Source: Ideonella sp. (GTDB lineage: Bacteria > Pseudomonadota > Gammaproteobacteria > Burkholderiales > Burkholderiaceae_C). Taken from it: a stretch of DNA of 64,000 bases. Below the pieces are notes generated by a model. It worked only from the letters and a program-made list of their open reading frames with translations, did no database searches and was not told where the DNA came from. Location: contig JADKIA010000028.1 in assembly GCA_016721465.1 (NCBI GenBank), positions 1-64,000 on the forward strand, read 5' to 3'. The translations under genes were made by a program, and so were the position numbers. This document shows positions 8,271 to 16,719 of the stretch, one piece after another (position 1 is the stretch's first letter; every line of letters begins with the position of its first letter).

Positions 8271-9698
8271 TCAGGCGGCGGCGTGGACCGTGCGGGTTTC
8301 CAGGAAGGACGCCATGCCTTCGACACCGCTTTCACTGCCCACGCCGCTGTCCTTGACGCCGCCGAAGGGTGCCTCCGGTGTCGCGACCGCGACGCTGTTG
8401 AGCGCGATGGCGCCCACCTGCAGGCCGTCGGTCAGGGCCTGCGCCACGCGCCGGCTGTCCGTGAAGACGTAGGCCGCCAGGCCATAGGGGTTGGCGTTGG
8501 CCACGCCCAGCGCCTGGTCCAGCGTGTCGAAGGCGGTGATGGGAGCCAGTGGGCCGAACGGCTCCTCCATCATGATCCGGGCGTGCGCGGGCACATGCCG
8601 CAGCACTGTGGGCGCGTGGAAGTGGCCTGGCCCTGCGAGCACGCCGCCGCAGGCCAGGTCGGCGCCCTGGGCCACGGCGTCGGCCACCAGCGGGGCCATG
8701 GCGGACTTGCGCTGCGCGCTGATCATCGGCCCCATCTGCGTGGCGGCTGCCATGCCGTCGCCCACCTTCAAGGTCGAGGCGGCGGCGATGAAGCGGTCGC
8801 TGAACTCGGCCTCGATGGCGCGGTGCACCAGGAAGCGCGTGGGCGCCAGGCAGGCTTGCCCGGCGTTGCGGAACTTGTGCCCCACCAGCATCGGCACGAA
8901 GCGGTCCAGGTCGGCATCGGCCCAGACGATGACGGGCGCGTGTCCTCCCAGTTCAAGCGTGGTGCGCTTGAAGCCTTCGGCGCACTGCCGCGCCAGGGTG
9001 CGGCCCACGCCCACCGAACCGGTGAAGGACACCTTGCGGATGACCGGGCTGGCGATCAGTGTTTCGGATATCTCAGCAGGGTTGCCATAGACCAGCTGCA
9101 AGGCGCCGGGTGGCAGATCGGCCTGCAGGCAGTCCACCATGGCGGCCACTGCCGCAGGGGTTTCTTCGGCGGCCTTGACGATGACGGAGCAGCCGGCGGC
9201 CAGTGCCCCGCCGATCTTGCGTGCCGTCAGGATGACCGGGTAGTTCCATGGCGACAGTGCCAGCACCGGCCCCACCGGGTACTTGCGCACCTCCATGGTG
9301 GCCCCGGGCAGGCGCGATGGCACCAGCCGGCCATGCACACGGCGCGCCTCCTCGGCGTACCACTTGATCATCTCGGCGGCGATCTGCACCTCCTGCCGCG
9401 ACTCCGCCAGGGTCTTGCCCTGTTCCAGGGTCAGCCAGGTGGCGATGGTCTCCAGCCGCTGCAGCATGCGGGTCACGCCGCGCTCCAGGATGTCGGCGCG
9501 TTCGCGGGCGGGCCGTTGGCGCCAGGCCGCAAAGCCGGCGTCGGCGGCGGCCAGGGCTTCGTGCAGGTCATCCTGGTTGGCGGCCGAAAGCTCGCCCAGG
9601 TGAGCCTCGGTGGCGGGGTTGGTCACCACGAGGCGGTGGCTGCCACGGCCGGGGCGCCAGCGCCCGGCGATCAGCAGTTCAGGTGCGCGGTAGTCCAA
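8271..9698 (-). CDS. NAD(P)-dependent aldehyde dehydrogenase, succinate-semialdehyde-type (second of two)
   Basis: The 475-residue ALDH carries TTLELGGHAPVIVWADAD with the general-base Glu, GQACLAPTRFLVH with the catalytic Cys, ALSPWNYPVILTARKIGGAL, and MEEPFGPLAPITAFDTLDQA. The C-terminal PFGGVKDSGVGSESG is typical of the GabD/succinate-semialdehyde dehydrogenase branch. It should convert a semialdehyde or aromatic aldehyde to its acid, with the exact substrate open. It is the last gene of the upstream minus-strand operon, only three bases after the arylsulfotransferase stop-to-start junction, followed by the porin promoter gap. Confidence 0.9.
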   Translation of the reverse strand: MDYRAPELLIAGRWRPGRGSHRLVVTNPATEAHLGELSAANQDDLHEALAAADAGFAAWRQRPARERADILERGVTRMLQRLETIATWLTLEQGKTLAESRQEVQIAAEMIKWYAEEARRVHGRLVPSRLPGATMEVRKYPVGPVLALSPWNYPVILTARKIGGALAAGCSVIVKAAEETPAAVAAMVDCLQADLPPGALQLVYGNPAEISETLIASPVIRKVSFTGSVGVGRTLARQCAEGFKRTTLELGGHAPVIVWADADLDRFVPMLVGHKFRNAGQACLAPTRFLVHRAIEAEFSDRFIAAASTLKVGDGMAAATQMGPMISAQRKSAMAPLVADAVAQGADLACGGVLAGPGHFHAPTVLRHVPAHARIMMEEPFGPLAPITAFDTLDQALGVANANPYGLAAYVFTDSRRVAQALTDGLQVGAIALNSVAVATPEAPFGGVKDSGVGSESGVEGMASFLETRTVHAAA

Positions 9699-9701
9699 CG
9701 G

Positions 9702-11414
9702 TCACCTCGTGGCAGCGCCGGGCTGCAGGGTCGGCACGCGGTGCAGGCCGAACACTTCCATCTGCACCAGGTGGTAGGGCGGGGTCACTTCCACGTCCCA
9801 CACCGGCTGGGTGGGGTTGTCGATGCGGAACTCGCGGATGCGCGGCGACGAGGGCAGGTCGTCGGCGTAGACCTTGGTGCGGTCCTGCTGGTCCCAGGTC
9901 TCGATCTTCAGGCCCGGGTAGCACAGCGAGAAGGCCACCAGCACATTGCGTGTCCTGGGCAGCACGTGGGCGTCGCCCATGGCGAAGGAGTTGCACGACA
10001 CATCGCCGTTCATGGGCGTTGCGAAGGCCACGCGGGCGGTCATGGCCTTGTCGTCGATGTCGTAGACGATGGCATTGCTGAACGACTCGCTGGCAGGCTT
10101 GGAGGTCTCGCCGGTGAACGGGATGGCCTGGTGCACGTTGTTGTTGAACAGCACCACGTTGCCATCCGGCGTGACGCGCGGGTTGTGCTGGTGGCTGGGG
10201 AACTGGAAGTTGGCACCCACCGGCTTGAGCAGCTTCTTGCGCAGCTCGGGCGACCAGCCCACATCACGCGACAGGATCCACTTGATGTCCTTGGTCTTGC
10301 GGTCGATCTTGATCACCGCGTCCAGGTTGCGCATCGAAGCAATGATCGAGTCGTCACGCTTGTCGTAGTGCACGCCGTTGCCGTGGGTCCAGTCCAGGGC
10401 CTTGGGGAAGCCACGGATCGGCCAGTACGACCAGAAGGTGTCGAAACCGATCTTGAAAGGGTCCAGGTAGTCGAAGGTGTTCCAGCGCCACACAACCTCG
10501 CCCTTGGGCGTGAACTCGATGATCTGGTCGCCCATGACGATCTGCGCGGCCCGCGGCGCGTTGTTGTCATGTTCGCTGGTGTAGTAGTTCTCGATGGTCC
10601 TGGGGAAGGCCTCCATCGACAGGAAGTTGCCGTTGGGCAGCTCTTCCGGCTGGTGGTGCAGCGTCACCGCGTCCACCGGGATCGAACCCGGCGGCATGGG
10701 CCGTGGGCTCTTGGCCGCACCCCAGCGTCGCACCTCGTTGCCCAGCACGTCAATCTCCACTGGGCTGAACTGGGCCGTGTGGAAGAAGATGTTTCCGTTG
10801 GCCAGCGTGGCCACGCCCGCGATGCGGCTGTCCGAGCGGTAGTACCAGACCACTTCACCGGCTTCGTTCAGGCCCAGGATGATCGACCAACCCACCGTGA
10901 ACTGGCGCTGCACGGGCGTCATCAGCTCCGAGCGACCCAGCGCGCGGCGGCGCACCGTCACCAGCGTGATGCCGGGCTCCATCTGCGCAACGTCAGCACG
11001 GTGCACCTTCAGCTGCGGAAACTCCATCACGTTGGCCGGCAGGTCCGGGGTCCTGAGCGTCAGCGGCGCGGGCGCCTCCAGCTTGCGGCCATTGGCATTG
11101 GTCACGCTGACCTTGAAGGTGTGGTTCAAGCCGGGCTTCATGCCCACCAACGGGTAGCGCAATGGGCCGGCCGCGGCGCTGGGAAAGCGCACGGTCCAGT
11201 TGCGCTGGCCGTCGCTGATGTCGACCTGCGTGGACACCGGCATGTCGGCCTGAAAGCTGAGCACGGCCGCCAAGGGCGCGCGGTCATTGGGATTGCGCAC
11301 GACTTGCGGCGCGGCAATGAACTGCAGCGCGTGGGCCGGCCACGCGGACAGCAGCGCCGCGCAGGCCATGGCGGCCAGGCCGGCCAGACGCTGGATACGG
11401 GTGAAGCGGGTCAC
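9702..11414 (-). CDS. Periplasmic arylsulfate sulfotransferase (ASST family)
   Basis: The 570-residue protein begins with a signal peptide ending PAHA near residue 29. An N-terminal Ig-like domain (about 30-125) is followed by a beta-propeller. Motifs equivalent to the PAPS-independent AssT active site are visible: LHHQPEELPNGN (His253/254), DWTHGNGVHYD (His344), SMRNLDAVIKID (Arg362) and PSHQHNPRVTPDGN (His408/410). The family transfers sulfate groups between phenolic donors and acceptors through a sulfohistidine, in the periplasm. In this context it may handle a sulfated aromatic before or during uptake. No dedicated DsbL/DsbI pair is present. The product is slightly shorter than enterobacterial AssT. 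Confidence 0.85.
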   Translation of the reverse strand: MTRFTRIQRLAGLAAMACAALLSAWPAHALQFIAAPQVVRNPNDRAPLAAVLSFQADMPVSTQVDISDGQRNWTVRFPSAAAGPLRYPLVGMKPGLNHTFKVSVTNANGRKLEAPAPLTLRTPDLPANVMEFPQLKVHRADVAQMEPGITLVTVRRRALGRSELMTPVQRQFTVGWSIILGLNEAGEVVWYYRSDSRIAGVATLANGNIFFHTAQFSPVEIDVLGNEVRRWGAAKSPRPMPPGSIPVDAVTLHHQPEELPNGNFLSMEAFPRTIENYYTSEHDNNAPRAAQIVMGDQIIEFTPKGEVVWRWNTFDYLDPFKIGFDTFWSYWPIRGFPKALDWTHGNGVHYDKRDDSIIASMRNLDAVIKIDRKTKDIKWILSRDVGWSPELRKKLLKPVGANFQFPSHQHNPRVTPDGNVVLFNNNVHQAIPFTGETSKPASESFSNAIVYDIDDKAMTARVAFATPMNGDVSCNSFAMGDAHVLPRTRNVLVAFSLCYPGLKIETWDQQDRTKVYADDLPSSPRIREFRIDNPTQPVWDVEVTPPYHLVQMEVFGLHRVPTLQPGAATR

Positions 11415-11468
11415 TCTGAGGTTCCTGTGTACGGGGTGGCGGGTGGGGTCAGCAAGCGGGCTCGCGCC

Positions 11469-12818
11469 TCAATGCGCGATCTCGACGCCGCCGTGGCGTT
11501 GCCGTTGGCCGATGACGCTCAGCACCAGCACGGCGACGCCGGCAATGGCGGCCGGCACCATGGCGGCGGTGAAGATCTGTGCGTTGGTCCAGCCGGCGGC
11601 CAGGGCACTGCCGGCCAGGATGGGGCTGACGATGGAGCCCACCCGCCCGATGCCCAGACCCATGCCCACGCCGGTGGCACGAATGGCCGTGGGGTAGTAG
11701 CTGGCGGCCAGAGCGCCCATGCAGAACGAGGCACCCACCACAGAGAAGCCGGTCAGAAAGGTGACGATGCTCGTGAGCATCGACAGCTCCTTGACCGTGC
11801 CAAGCGCGAACAGGCACCCAGCTGACACCACATAGGCCAACGCCAGCAGTCGCTCCAGCGAGACCCGACTGGCCATCCAGGCCAGCGCGACGCCGCCGAT
11901 CAGCGCGCCAAAGTCCCACAACGAGAAGGTGCGCAGCACGCTGTCGAGCGCATGGCCGCCGCGGGTCAGCAGCGTTACGTACCAGCTCTGCACGAAGAAA
12001 ACCATGGCCTGGGTGCAGATGAAGAGCGTCCAGATGAGCACGGTGGAGGTGGCGCGCCCTTCCGAGAACAGCGCGGCCAACCCGGTCTTGGCATGCGCAG
12101 GCCGGTCGCCAACAAACAGGCGCTGTGCGTCTGCACTGGCGAATCCCGGCCGCAAACGCAGCACGGTGGCCGAGGCGTGCGGGTTCAAACGCCCCTTGGC
12201 GATGAGGAAGGCAGGTGACTCCGGCACCGCAACCCACACCATGGCCGCAATCAGCAGCGGAAGCAGGCCACCGACATAAAAGACTGAGGTCCAACCGAAG
12301 GCGGGAATGATCACCGAGGCCAACAGGCTGCCCAGCGCACCGCCCAGCGCGGCGCCGCTGTAGACGAGCACGATCATCAAGGGCCGCCGCTGTGCCGGCA
12401 TCAGCTCGCTGATCAGCGAGATCACGTTCGGAATCGCGCCGCCCATGCCCACGCCGACCAGGAAGCGCCATACAACGAGTTGCGGCACGTCGGTTGCGGT
12501 GACCGTGCCCAAACAGGCCAGCGAACCCATCCCATACATCAAGACCAGCGTGCGCTTGCGCCCCAGGTTGTCGCCCATGAAGCCGGAGATCACCGAACCC
12601 ACGCCGACGCCGATCAGCGACGCCGACAGCGACCACTTGAAGAGCGAAGGGTCCACCTTCCACGCCTCGGACACCGCCGGCAGCGCAATGCCCATCACCG
12701 ACAGGTCATAGCCGTCCAGCATCATCATCAGCGCGCCGAAGAGCACGATGCGCCAGTGGTAGGCGGTCAAGGGTGCGTCATCAAGGACTTTGCCAACATC
12801 GATGCGGTGCTCGCTCAT
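11469..12818 (-). CDS. MFS transporter, aromatic acid:H+ symporter type
   Basis: The 449-residue protein starts at MSEHRIDVGKVLDD, with a good Shine-Dalgarno CAGGAG seven bases upstream. A longer upstream frame is unsupported. About twelve hydrophobic segments are visible. MLDGYDLSVMGIALPAV in helix 1 carries the acidic DGYD motif of the AAHS family (PcaK/BenK/MhpT-like), and GFMGDNLGRKRTLV is the loop 2-3 signature. PAQRRPLMIVLVYSGAALGG and TAIRATGVGMGLGIGRVGS are further family features. It probably imports an aromatic or other organic acid by proton symport. It lies between the aminotransferase and the arylsulfotransferase. Confidence 0.88.
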   Translation of the reverse strand: MSEHRIDVGKVLDDAPLTAYHWRIVLFGALMMMLDGYDLSVMGIALPAVSEAWKVDPSLFKWSLSASLIGVGVGSVISGFMGDNLGRKRTLVLMYGMGSLACLGTVTATDVPQLVVWRFLVGVGMGGAIPNVISLISELMPAQRRPLMIVLVYSGAALGGALGSLLASVIIPAFGWTSVFYVGGLLPLLIAAMVWVAVPESPAFLIAKGRLNPHASATVLRLRPGFASADAQRLFVGDRPAHAKTGLAALFSEGRATSTVLIWTLFICTQAMVFFVQSWYVTLLTRGGHALDSVLRTFSLWDFGALIGGVALAWMASRVSLERLLALAYVVSAGCLFALGTVKELSMLTSIVTFLTGFSVVGASFCMGALAASYYPTAIRATGVGMGLGIGRVGSIVSPILAGSALAAGWTNAQIFTAAMVPAAIAGVAVLVLSVIGQRQRHGGVEIAH

Positions 12819-12864
12819 GCCAATCTCCTGGGACGTGTCGTGACGTGCAGACCGTTGGGGAAGG

Positions 12865-14202
12865 TCAGATGCGGGCCAGCGCGCGGTCGATGCGCGCCAG
12901 GCCGTCGTCAAGATCCGTGGTGTTGAGGCCAGCCGACACGAAGTAGCGGTCGCCTCGGCCCGCGTAAACCCCTTCGTCGATCAGCGCCAGCCGCAAGCGG
13001 CGGGCTTTGTCGCGGTCCGCGTGTGCAGCCAGGTCGCGCGCCGAATAGGCCACCGACAGCGGGCTGAAGTGCACGCAGAACACGCCGCGAACGCCTTGCA
13101 CCAGCAACTCGTGCCCATGCTTGCGGCCCAGGCGCTTGAACTCGGCCATGAAATGCGACTGCATCTCGTCGATGTGCCGGTAGACGGCGCCGTCCCCACG
13201 TTCCAGCATGCGCATCGTCGTCAAGCCCGCCGTCATGCTCATGGGCGCGGCGTTGAAGGTGCCCGCGCCCACCACCGCGTTGGTGCGCAGCAGCTCGAAG
13301 ATGTCCGCACGGCCGGCGACAGCCGCCAGCGGCATGCCGCCGGCAATGGCCTTGCCGAAGCTGGCCAGGTCGGGGGTGACGCCATAGTGGCCCTGGGCGC
13401 CGCCCAGCCCCATTCGGAAGCCGGTGATGACCTCGTCGATGCAGAAGACCACGCCGTACTGCGTGCACAGCTCGCGCGCCCGTTCCAGGTAGCCTGGGCG
13501 CGGGATGCAGCAGCCGCCGTTGGTCATCACGCCTTCCATCAGCACCAGGGCAATGTCGTTCCCGCGGGCCTTGAGCAGGGCTTCCAGGGCATCGGCGTCG
13601 TTCCAGGGAATCTTGAACGACTCGCGCATCGCGAACTCGGCGCGCCCTTCGGTGTGCATGGGGTCTGCGGGGTTCTCCAGGGCATAGGGCGCCGCAGCGG
13701 TGTCTTCATTGACGCGGCCACCCAGCACGTTGTCCAGCCACCCGTGGTAGTGGCCCTCGAAGCGCACAAACAGGCGCCGGCCAGTGAAGGCGCGCGCCAG
13801 GCGCACCACCATCTGCACGGCCTCTGAACCCGTGGTCACGAAGCGGACGCGGTCCGCGCAAGGCACGTGGGCCACGATGCGCTCGGCCAGTTCCACCTCG
13901 GGTTCGGTCTGCAGCATGCCCGAGGCCACGACAAACAGCTTTTCCAGCTGCGCGTGCAGCGCATCCTGGTATTCGCGGTTGCCATGCCCCCAGATGCCCG
14001 GGCCCATGCCGATGGCGAAGTCGAGCAGTTCACGGCCGTCCACGTCCCACAGGCGCTGTCCCTTTGCGCGGTCGATGAACACCGGCGGCTCCGGCAACGC
14101 GCGCAGGTTGCTCTGCCGCCCCGGCATGACCTTGGCTGCACGTTCGGCCAGATCCTGGGTCTTGGTGCCCAGCGCGAACCGTGGCTGATCGGCCGTGTTC
14201 AT
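12865..14202 (-). CDS. Class III PLP aminotransferase, glutamate-1-semialdehyde aminomutase-like
   Basis: The 445-residue PLP enzyme of fold type I shows FVTTGSEAVQMVVRLARAFTG for phosphate binding, HYHGWLDN, CIDEVITGFRMG with Asp256 for the pyridine nitrogen, and SFGKAIAGGMPLAAVAG with Lys284 as the Schiff-base lysine. The overall pattern is close to glutamate-1-semialdehyde 2,1-aminomutase. A catabolic setting with an E1 pair makes a true heme-pathway HemL unlikely. It more probably moves an amino group on an amine, amino acid or aminoketone of the degraded compound. Its start overlaps the lipoyl-protein stop by four bases, so the two are translationally coupled. Confidence 0.85.
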   Translation of the reverse strand: MNTADQPRFALGTKTQDLAERAAKVMPGRQSNLRALPEPPVFIDRAKGQRLWDVDGRELLDFAIGMGPGIWGHGNREYQDALHAQLEKLFVVASGMLQTEPEVELAERIVAHVPCADRVRFVTTGSEAVQMVVRLARAFTGRRLFVRFEGHYHGWLDNVLGGRVNEDTAAAPYALENPADPMHTEGRAEFAMRESFKIPWNDADALEALLKARGNDIALVLMEGVMTNGGCCIPRPGYLERARELCTQYGVVFCIDEVITGFRMGLGGAQGHYGVTPDLASFGKAIAGGMPLAAVAGRADIFELLRTNAVVGAGTFNAAPMSMTAGLTTMRMLERGDGAVYRHIDEMQSHFMAEFKRLGRKHGHELLVQGVRGVFCVHFSPLSVAYSARDLAAHADRDKARRLRLALIDEGVYAGRGDRYFVSAGLNTTDLDDGLARIDRALARI

Positions 14203-14447
14203 GCCGACAGGTCCGTGTCGATGACGCAGACGTTGCCGCCAACCGTGGCTTCGTCGCCGGCTGCCACGGTGTGGGCCAGCAGCTTGCCGTCGCAGGGCGC
14301 TTCCACTTCCATCGTCACCTTCTCGCTTTCGATTTCATACAGCGGCTCGCCCTTGCGGAACACCTCGCCAGGCTTCTTGTGCCAGACGCTGATGGTGGCG
14401 GTTTCCATGTTCATGCCGACGCGCGAGAGTTTGAGATTGACTTTCAT
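14199..14447 (-). CDS. Free-standing lipoyl (biotinyl-lipoyl) domain protein
   Basis: The 82-residue protein is one complete lipoyl domain and nothing else. LSRVGMNMETATISVWHKKP matches the start of E2 lipoyl domains, YEIESEKVTMEVEAP places the modified lysine at residue 43 at the tip of the hairpin, and VTVGGNVCVI-like AGDEATVGGNVCVIDTD closes it. There is no E1/E3-binding segment and no catalytic acyltransferase domain. It is encoded between E1 beta (5-bp gap) and the aminotransferase (4-bp overlap). It therefore most likely acts as the mobile lipoyl carrier of the adjacent E1, in the manner of GcvH. Confidence 0.85.
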   Translation of the reverse strand: MKVNLKLSRVGMNMETATISVWHKKPGEVFRKGEPLYEIESEKVTMEVEAPCDGKLLAHTVAAGDEATVGGNVCVIDTDLSA

Positions 14448-14452
14448 GGGTT

Positions 14453-15433
14453 TCAGGCGCGGAGGTCCGGCAGGTCTTTGACGGTGGCGACGATGCGTTC
14501 GACGCTGGGCATCACCAGCCGCTCCAGGTTGGGGGCGTAGGGCATGGCGACATCGGGCACGGTGACGCGGCGGATGGGTGCGCGCAGCGATGAGAAGGCC
14601 TTGTCGGCCACGATCGCCGCGATGTGGCTGGCGGCGCTGCAGCGGTCTCGCGATTCATCCACCAGCACCAGGCGCCCGGTCTTTTCCACCGAGGCCAGGA
14701 TGCAGGCCTCGTCCAGCGGCACCAGCGTGCGCGGGTCGATGACTTCGGCGTGGATGCCGTGCTCCTGGCGCAGCACATCGGCCGCGGCCATGGCCAGCTT
14801 GACCATCGAGCCAATGGCCACCACGGTGACGTCGCCGCCGGTGCAGCGCACGGCCGCCTGGCCCCAGGGCGTCACGTAGTCGCCGTCGGGCACCTCGCCC
14901 ATTTCGCCACCTCGGCCGCCGGCTTCCAGGAAGAAGGCCGGGCTGTCGCTGCGGATGCAGGCTTTCATCAGGCCCTTGGCGTCTTCGGGCGTGGCAGGCA
15001 CGGCCACACGGATGCCGCCCAGGTTCATCAGCAGCGGGTAGGGCGTGTCGGAATGGTGCGCGGCGATCGATCTGCCGCCGCCGTAGGCCGCCACGTAGGT
15101 CACCGGCAGCCGGGCCTGCCCGCCGGTCATGTAGCGCAGCTTGGCCGCCTGGTTGGCGATGGAGTCGAAGCCCGTGTAGGTGAAGTTGGCGAACATCATG
15201 TGCGCCACCACGCGGTGCCCATTGGCTGCCGCGCCCAGCGCCATGCCGGTGATCAGCGTTTCAGAAATCGGTGTGTTGCGGATGCGCGAGGGGCCAAAGC
15301 GTTGCGAGAGCCCGCGGGTGTCGCCGAACAGGCTGATTTCCACGTCTTCGCCGAACAGGATGACGCGCTCGTCACGCGTCATCTCCTCCACCAGGGCATC
15401 GTTGATCGCCTGGATCAGGCGTCGTTTGGTCAT
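14453..15433 (-). CDS. 2-oxoacid/acetoin dehydrogenase E1 component, beta subunit
   Basis: The 326-residue protein starts at MTKRRLIQAINDAL. The longer frame upstream overlaps the E1 alpha stop and is not supported. The transketolase pyrimidine-binding domain shows VILFGEDVE, FGPSRIRNTPISETLITGMA and VAHMMFANFTY. The C-terminal half contains IDPRTLVPLDEACILASVEK and LVLVDESRDRCSAASHIAAI. These are hallmarks of the E1 beta subunits of pyruvate, branched-chain and acetoin dehydrogenases. With the alpha subunit it would form an alpha2beta2 thiamine diphosphate enzyme that decarboxylates a 2-oxoacid or cleaves a vicinal ketol. It lies 13 bases after E1 alpha in the same operon. Confidence 0.9.
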   Translation of the reverse strand: MTKRRLIQAINDALVEEMTRDERVILFGEDVEISLFGDTRGLSQRFGPSRIRNTPISETLITGMALGAAANGHRVVAHMMFANFTYTGFDSIANQAAKLRYMTGGQARLPVTYVAAYGGGRSIAAHHSDTPYPLLMNLGGIRVAVPATPEDAKGLMKACIRSDSPAFFLEAGGRGGEMGEVPDGDYVTPWGQAAVRCTGGDVTVVAIGSMVKLAMAAADVLRQEHGIHAEVIDPRTLVPLDEACILASVEKTGRLVLVDESRDRCSAASHIAAIVADKAFSSLRAPIRRVTVPDVAMPYAPNLERLVMPSVERIVATVKDLPDLRA

Positions 15434-15446
15434 GGTGCGGGTCTCC

Positions 15447-16439
15447 TCAGGCGAACATGAATTGCAGGGCCTGCTCGGGCGGAGGCGGCGGGCTGTCAAT
15501 GGCAAATTGAACGGCGTCTTCGACCTGCGCGGCCACACGGGCCTCGATCGCGTTCAACTGCTCGGACGTGGCGTGCTGTGCGCTCAACAGCTGAGCCCAT
15601 TGCCGCTGGATCGGGTCGCGTTCCACCCAGGCCTGCACCTCCTCGCCCGTGCGGTACTGGGCACCTTGCAGAAAGCCGGTCTCGGCCTCCACATGCCCGG
15701 CCATGCGGTAGGTGAAGGCCTCGATGAAACTGGGGCCCTCGCCGGCGCGCGCCCGCTGCACCGCCTGGCCGGCAGCGGCCCACACCGCATCCAGGTCGTT
15801 GCCGTCGATCTGCACACCCGGCACGCCATAGGCGGCCGCGCGGTCCACGATGCGTCCGGCCACGACGGTATCGGACCGCGAGAACTCCGAGAACAGGTTG
15901 TTCTCGCAGATGAAGATCATCGGCAACTTCCACAGGGCGCTGAGGTTGAGCGCTTCGCTCATCACGCCCTGCGTGGAGGCGCCGTCTCCGAAGAACGCGA
16001 CAGAGACGCCCCCATCGCCTTGCAAGGACTGGGAATAGGCGGCGCCGCAGATCAGGCTGATGCCGCCACCCACGATGCCGTTGGCGCCCAGGATGCCCTT
16101 GCTCAGGTCGGCCACGTGCATGGTGCCGCCCATGCCCTTGCACACCCCGGTGGCCTTGGCGTGGATCTCCGCCATCATGGCCCGCACGTCGCCGCCCTTG
16201 GCCAGGAAGTGGCCATGCCCACGGTGGTTGCTGGCGATCCAGTCGCTGTCGCGCAGGTGCTGGCACACCCCCACCCCCACGGCCTCCTGACCGCTGTACA
16301 GGTGCACGCCGGCGATCAGCTTGCCGGCCTTGAAGTCCGCGCCCAGGCGCTCTTCCACGCGGCGGATGAGCAGCATGCGCTCAACCATGGCCAGGCGTTC
16401 AGTGGGGCTCGGACGGGCGTCCTCGAGGTTCAGGTTCAT
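15447..16439 (-). CDS. 2-oxoacid/acetoin dehydrogenase E1 component, alpha subunit
   Basis: The 330-residue TPP-binding subunit has the motif GDG at residues 151-153 with NN at 180-181 (FFGDGASTQG ... FICENN). Other features are HLYSGQEAVGVG, SNHRGHGHFLAKG and CKGMGGTMHVADLS, as in acetoin:DCPIP oxidoreductase AcoA and PdhA. It is the first gene of the long minus-strand operon, divergent from the TonB receptor. No E2 catalytic domain or E3 is encoded nearby, so the lipoyl protein downstream is the only visible acceptor. The reaction may be acetoin-like C-C cleavage or 2-oxoacid oxidation. The substrate cannot be fixed by sequence. Confidence 0.9.
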   Translation of the reverse strand: MNLNLEDARPSPTERLAMVERMLLIRRVEERLGADFKAGKLIAGVHLYSGQEAVGVGVCQHLRDSDWIASNHRGHGHFLAKGGDVRAMMAEIHAKATGVCKGMGGTMHVADLSKGILGANGIVGGGISLICGAAYSQSLQGDGGVSVAFFGDGASTQGVMSEALNLSALWKLPMIFICENNLFSEFSRSDTVVAGRIVDRAAAYGVPGVQIDGNDLDAVWAAAGQAVQRARAGEGPSFIEAFTYRMAGHVEAETGFLQGAQYRTGEEVQAWVERDPIQRQWAQLLSAQHATSEQLNAIEARVAAQVEDAVQFAIDSPPPPPEQALQFMFA

Positions 16440-16719
16440 GGCTGAGGTGCCGGCCGAGCCGGCGGGTGGTTCAGGGGCGGGTCATGGACCTTGGCATGAA
16501 CTCAATGTACACCATACGTTTCTAAACACGCAATGGCAATTTCGAATCCGAACTGTCTTCGAAGCGCCTATTGGCGGGTTGCTACCTATGAAAGACAGGA
16601 GTTTTTCGCCATCAATGTTGGTGTAAACACTGAGAGTTCTGTGGAATGTAATACGTAAATATCAACGCCGTTGCTTTAAAGATTCAATTTTTCAACCTGC
16701 TTTCTTCTGGAGCCCGCAC
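16440..16719. promoter_or_regulatory. Divergent promoter region between E1 alpha operon and TonB receptor
   Basis: This 280-base AT-rich gap separates the minus-strand catabolic operon from the plus-strand receptor gene. It carries ATACGT twice, at 16514-16519 (context CATACGTTTCTAAAC) and 16651-16656 (context AATACGTAAATATCA). The same hexamer occurs in the porin promoter gap. GGAG at 16709-16712 serves the receptor start. These are candidate operators for the IclR regulator at 19173, but the motif is short and not proven. Confidence 0.4.

Noticed and set aside
8283..11825. Plus-strand open frame of about 1180 codons antisense to the ALDH and arylsulfotransferase genes
   Set aside because: It is His/Arg/Gly-rich with no domain or signal and mirrors two clearly recognisable minus-strand genes. 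It is a product of GC-rich codon use.
12865..14202. Assignment of the aminotransferase as HemL of heme synthesis
   Set aside because: Motifs are similar, but the gene is embedded in a catabolic operon with E1 and lipoyl genes. A housekeeping heme gene is not expected there.
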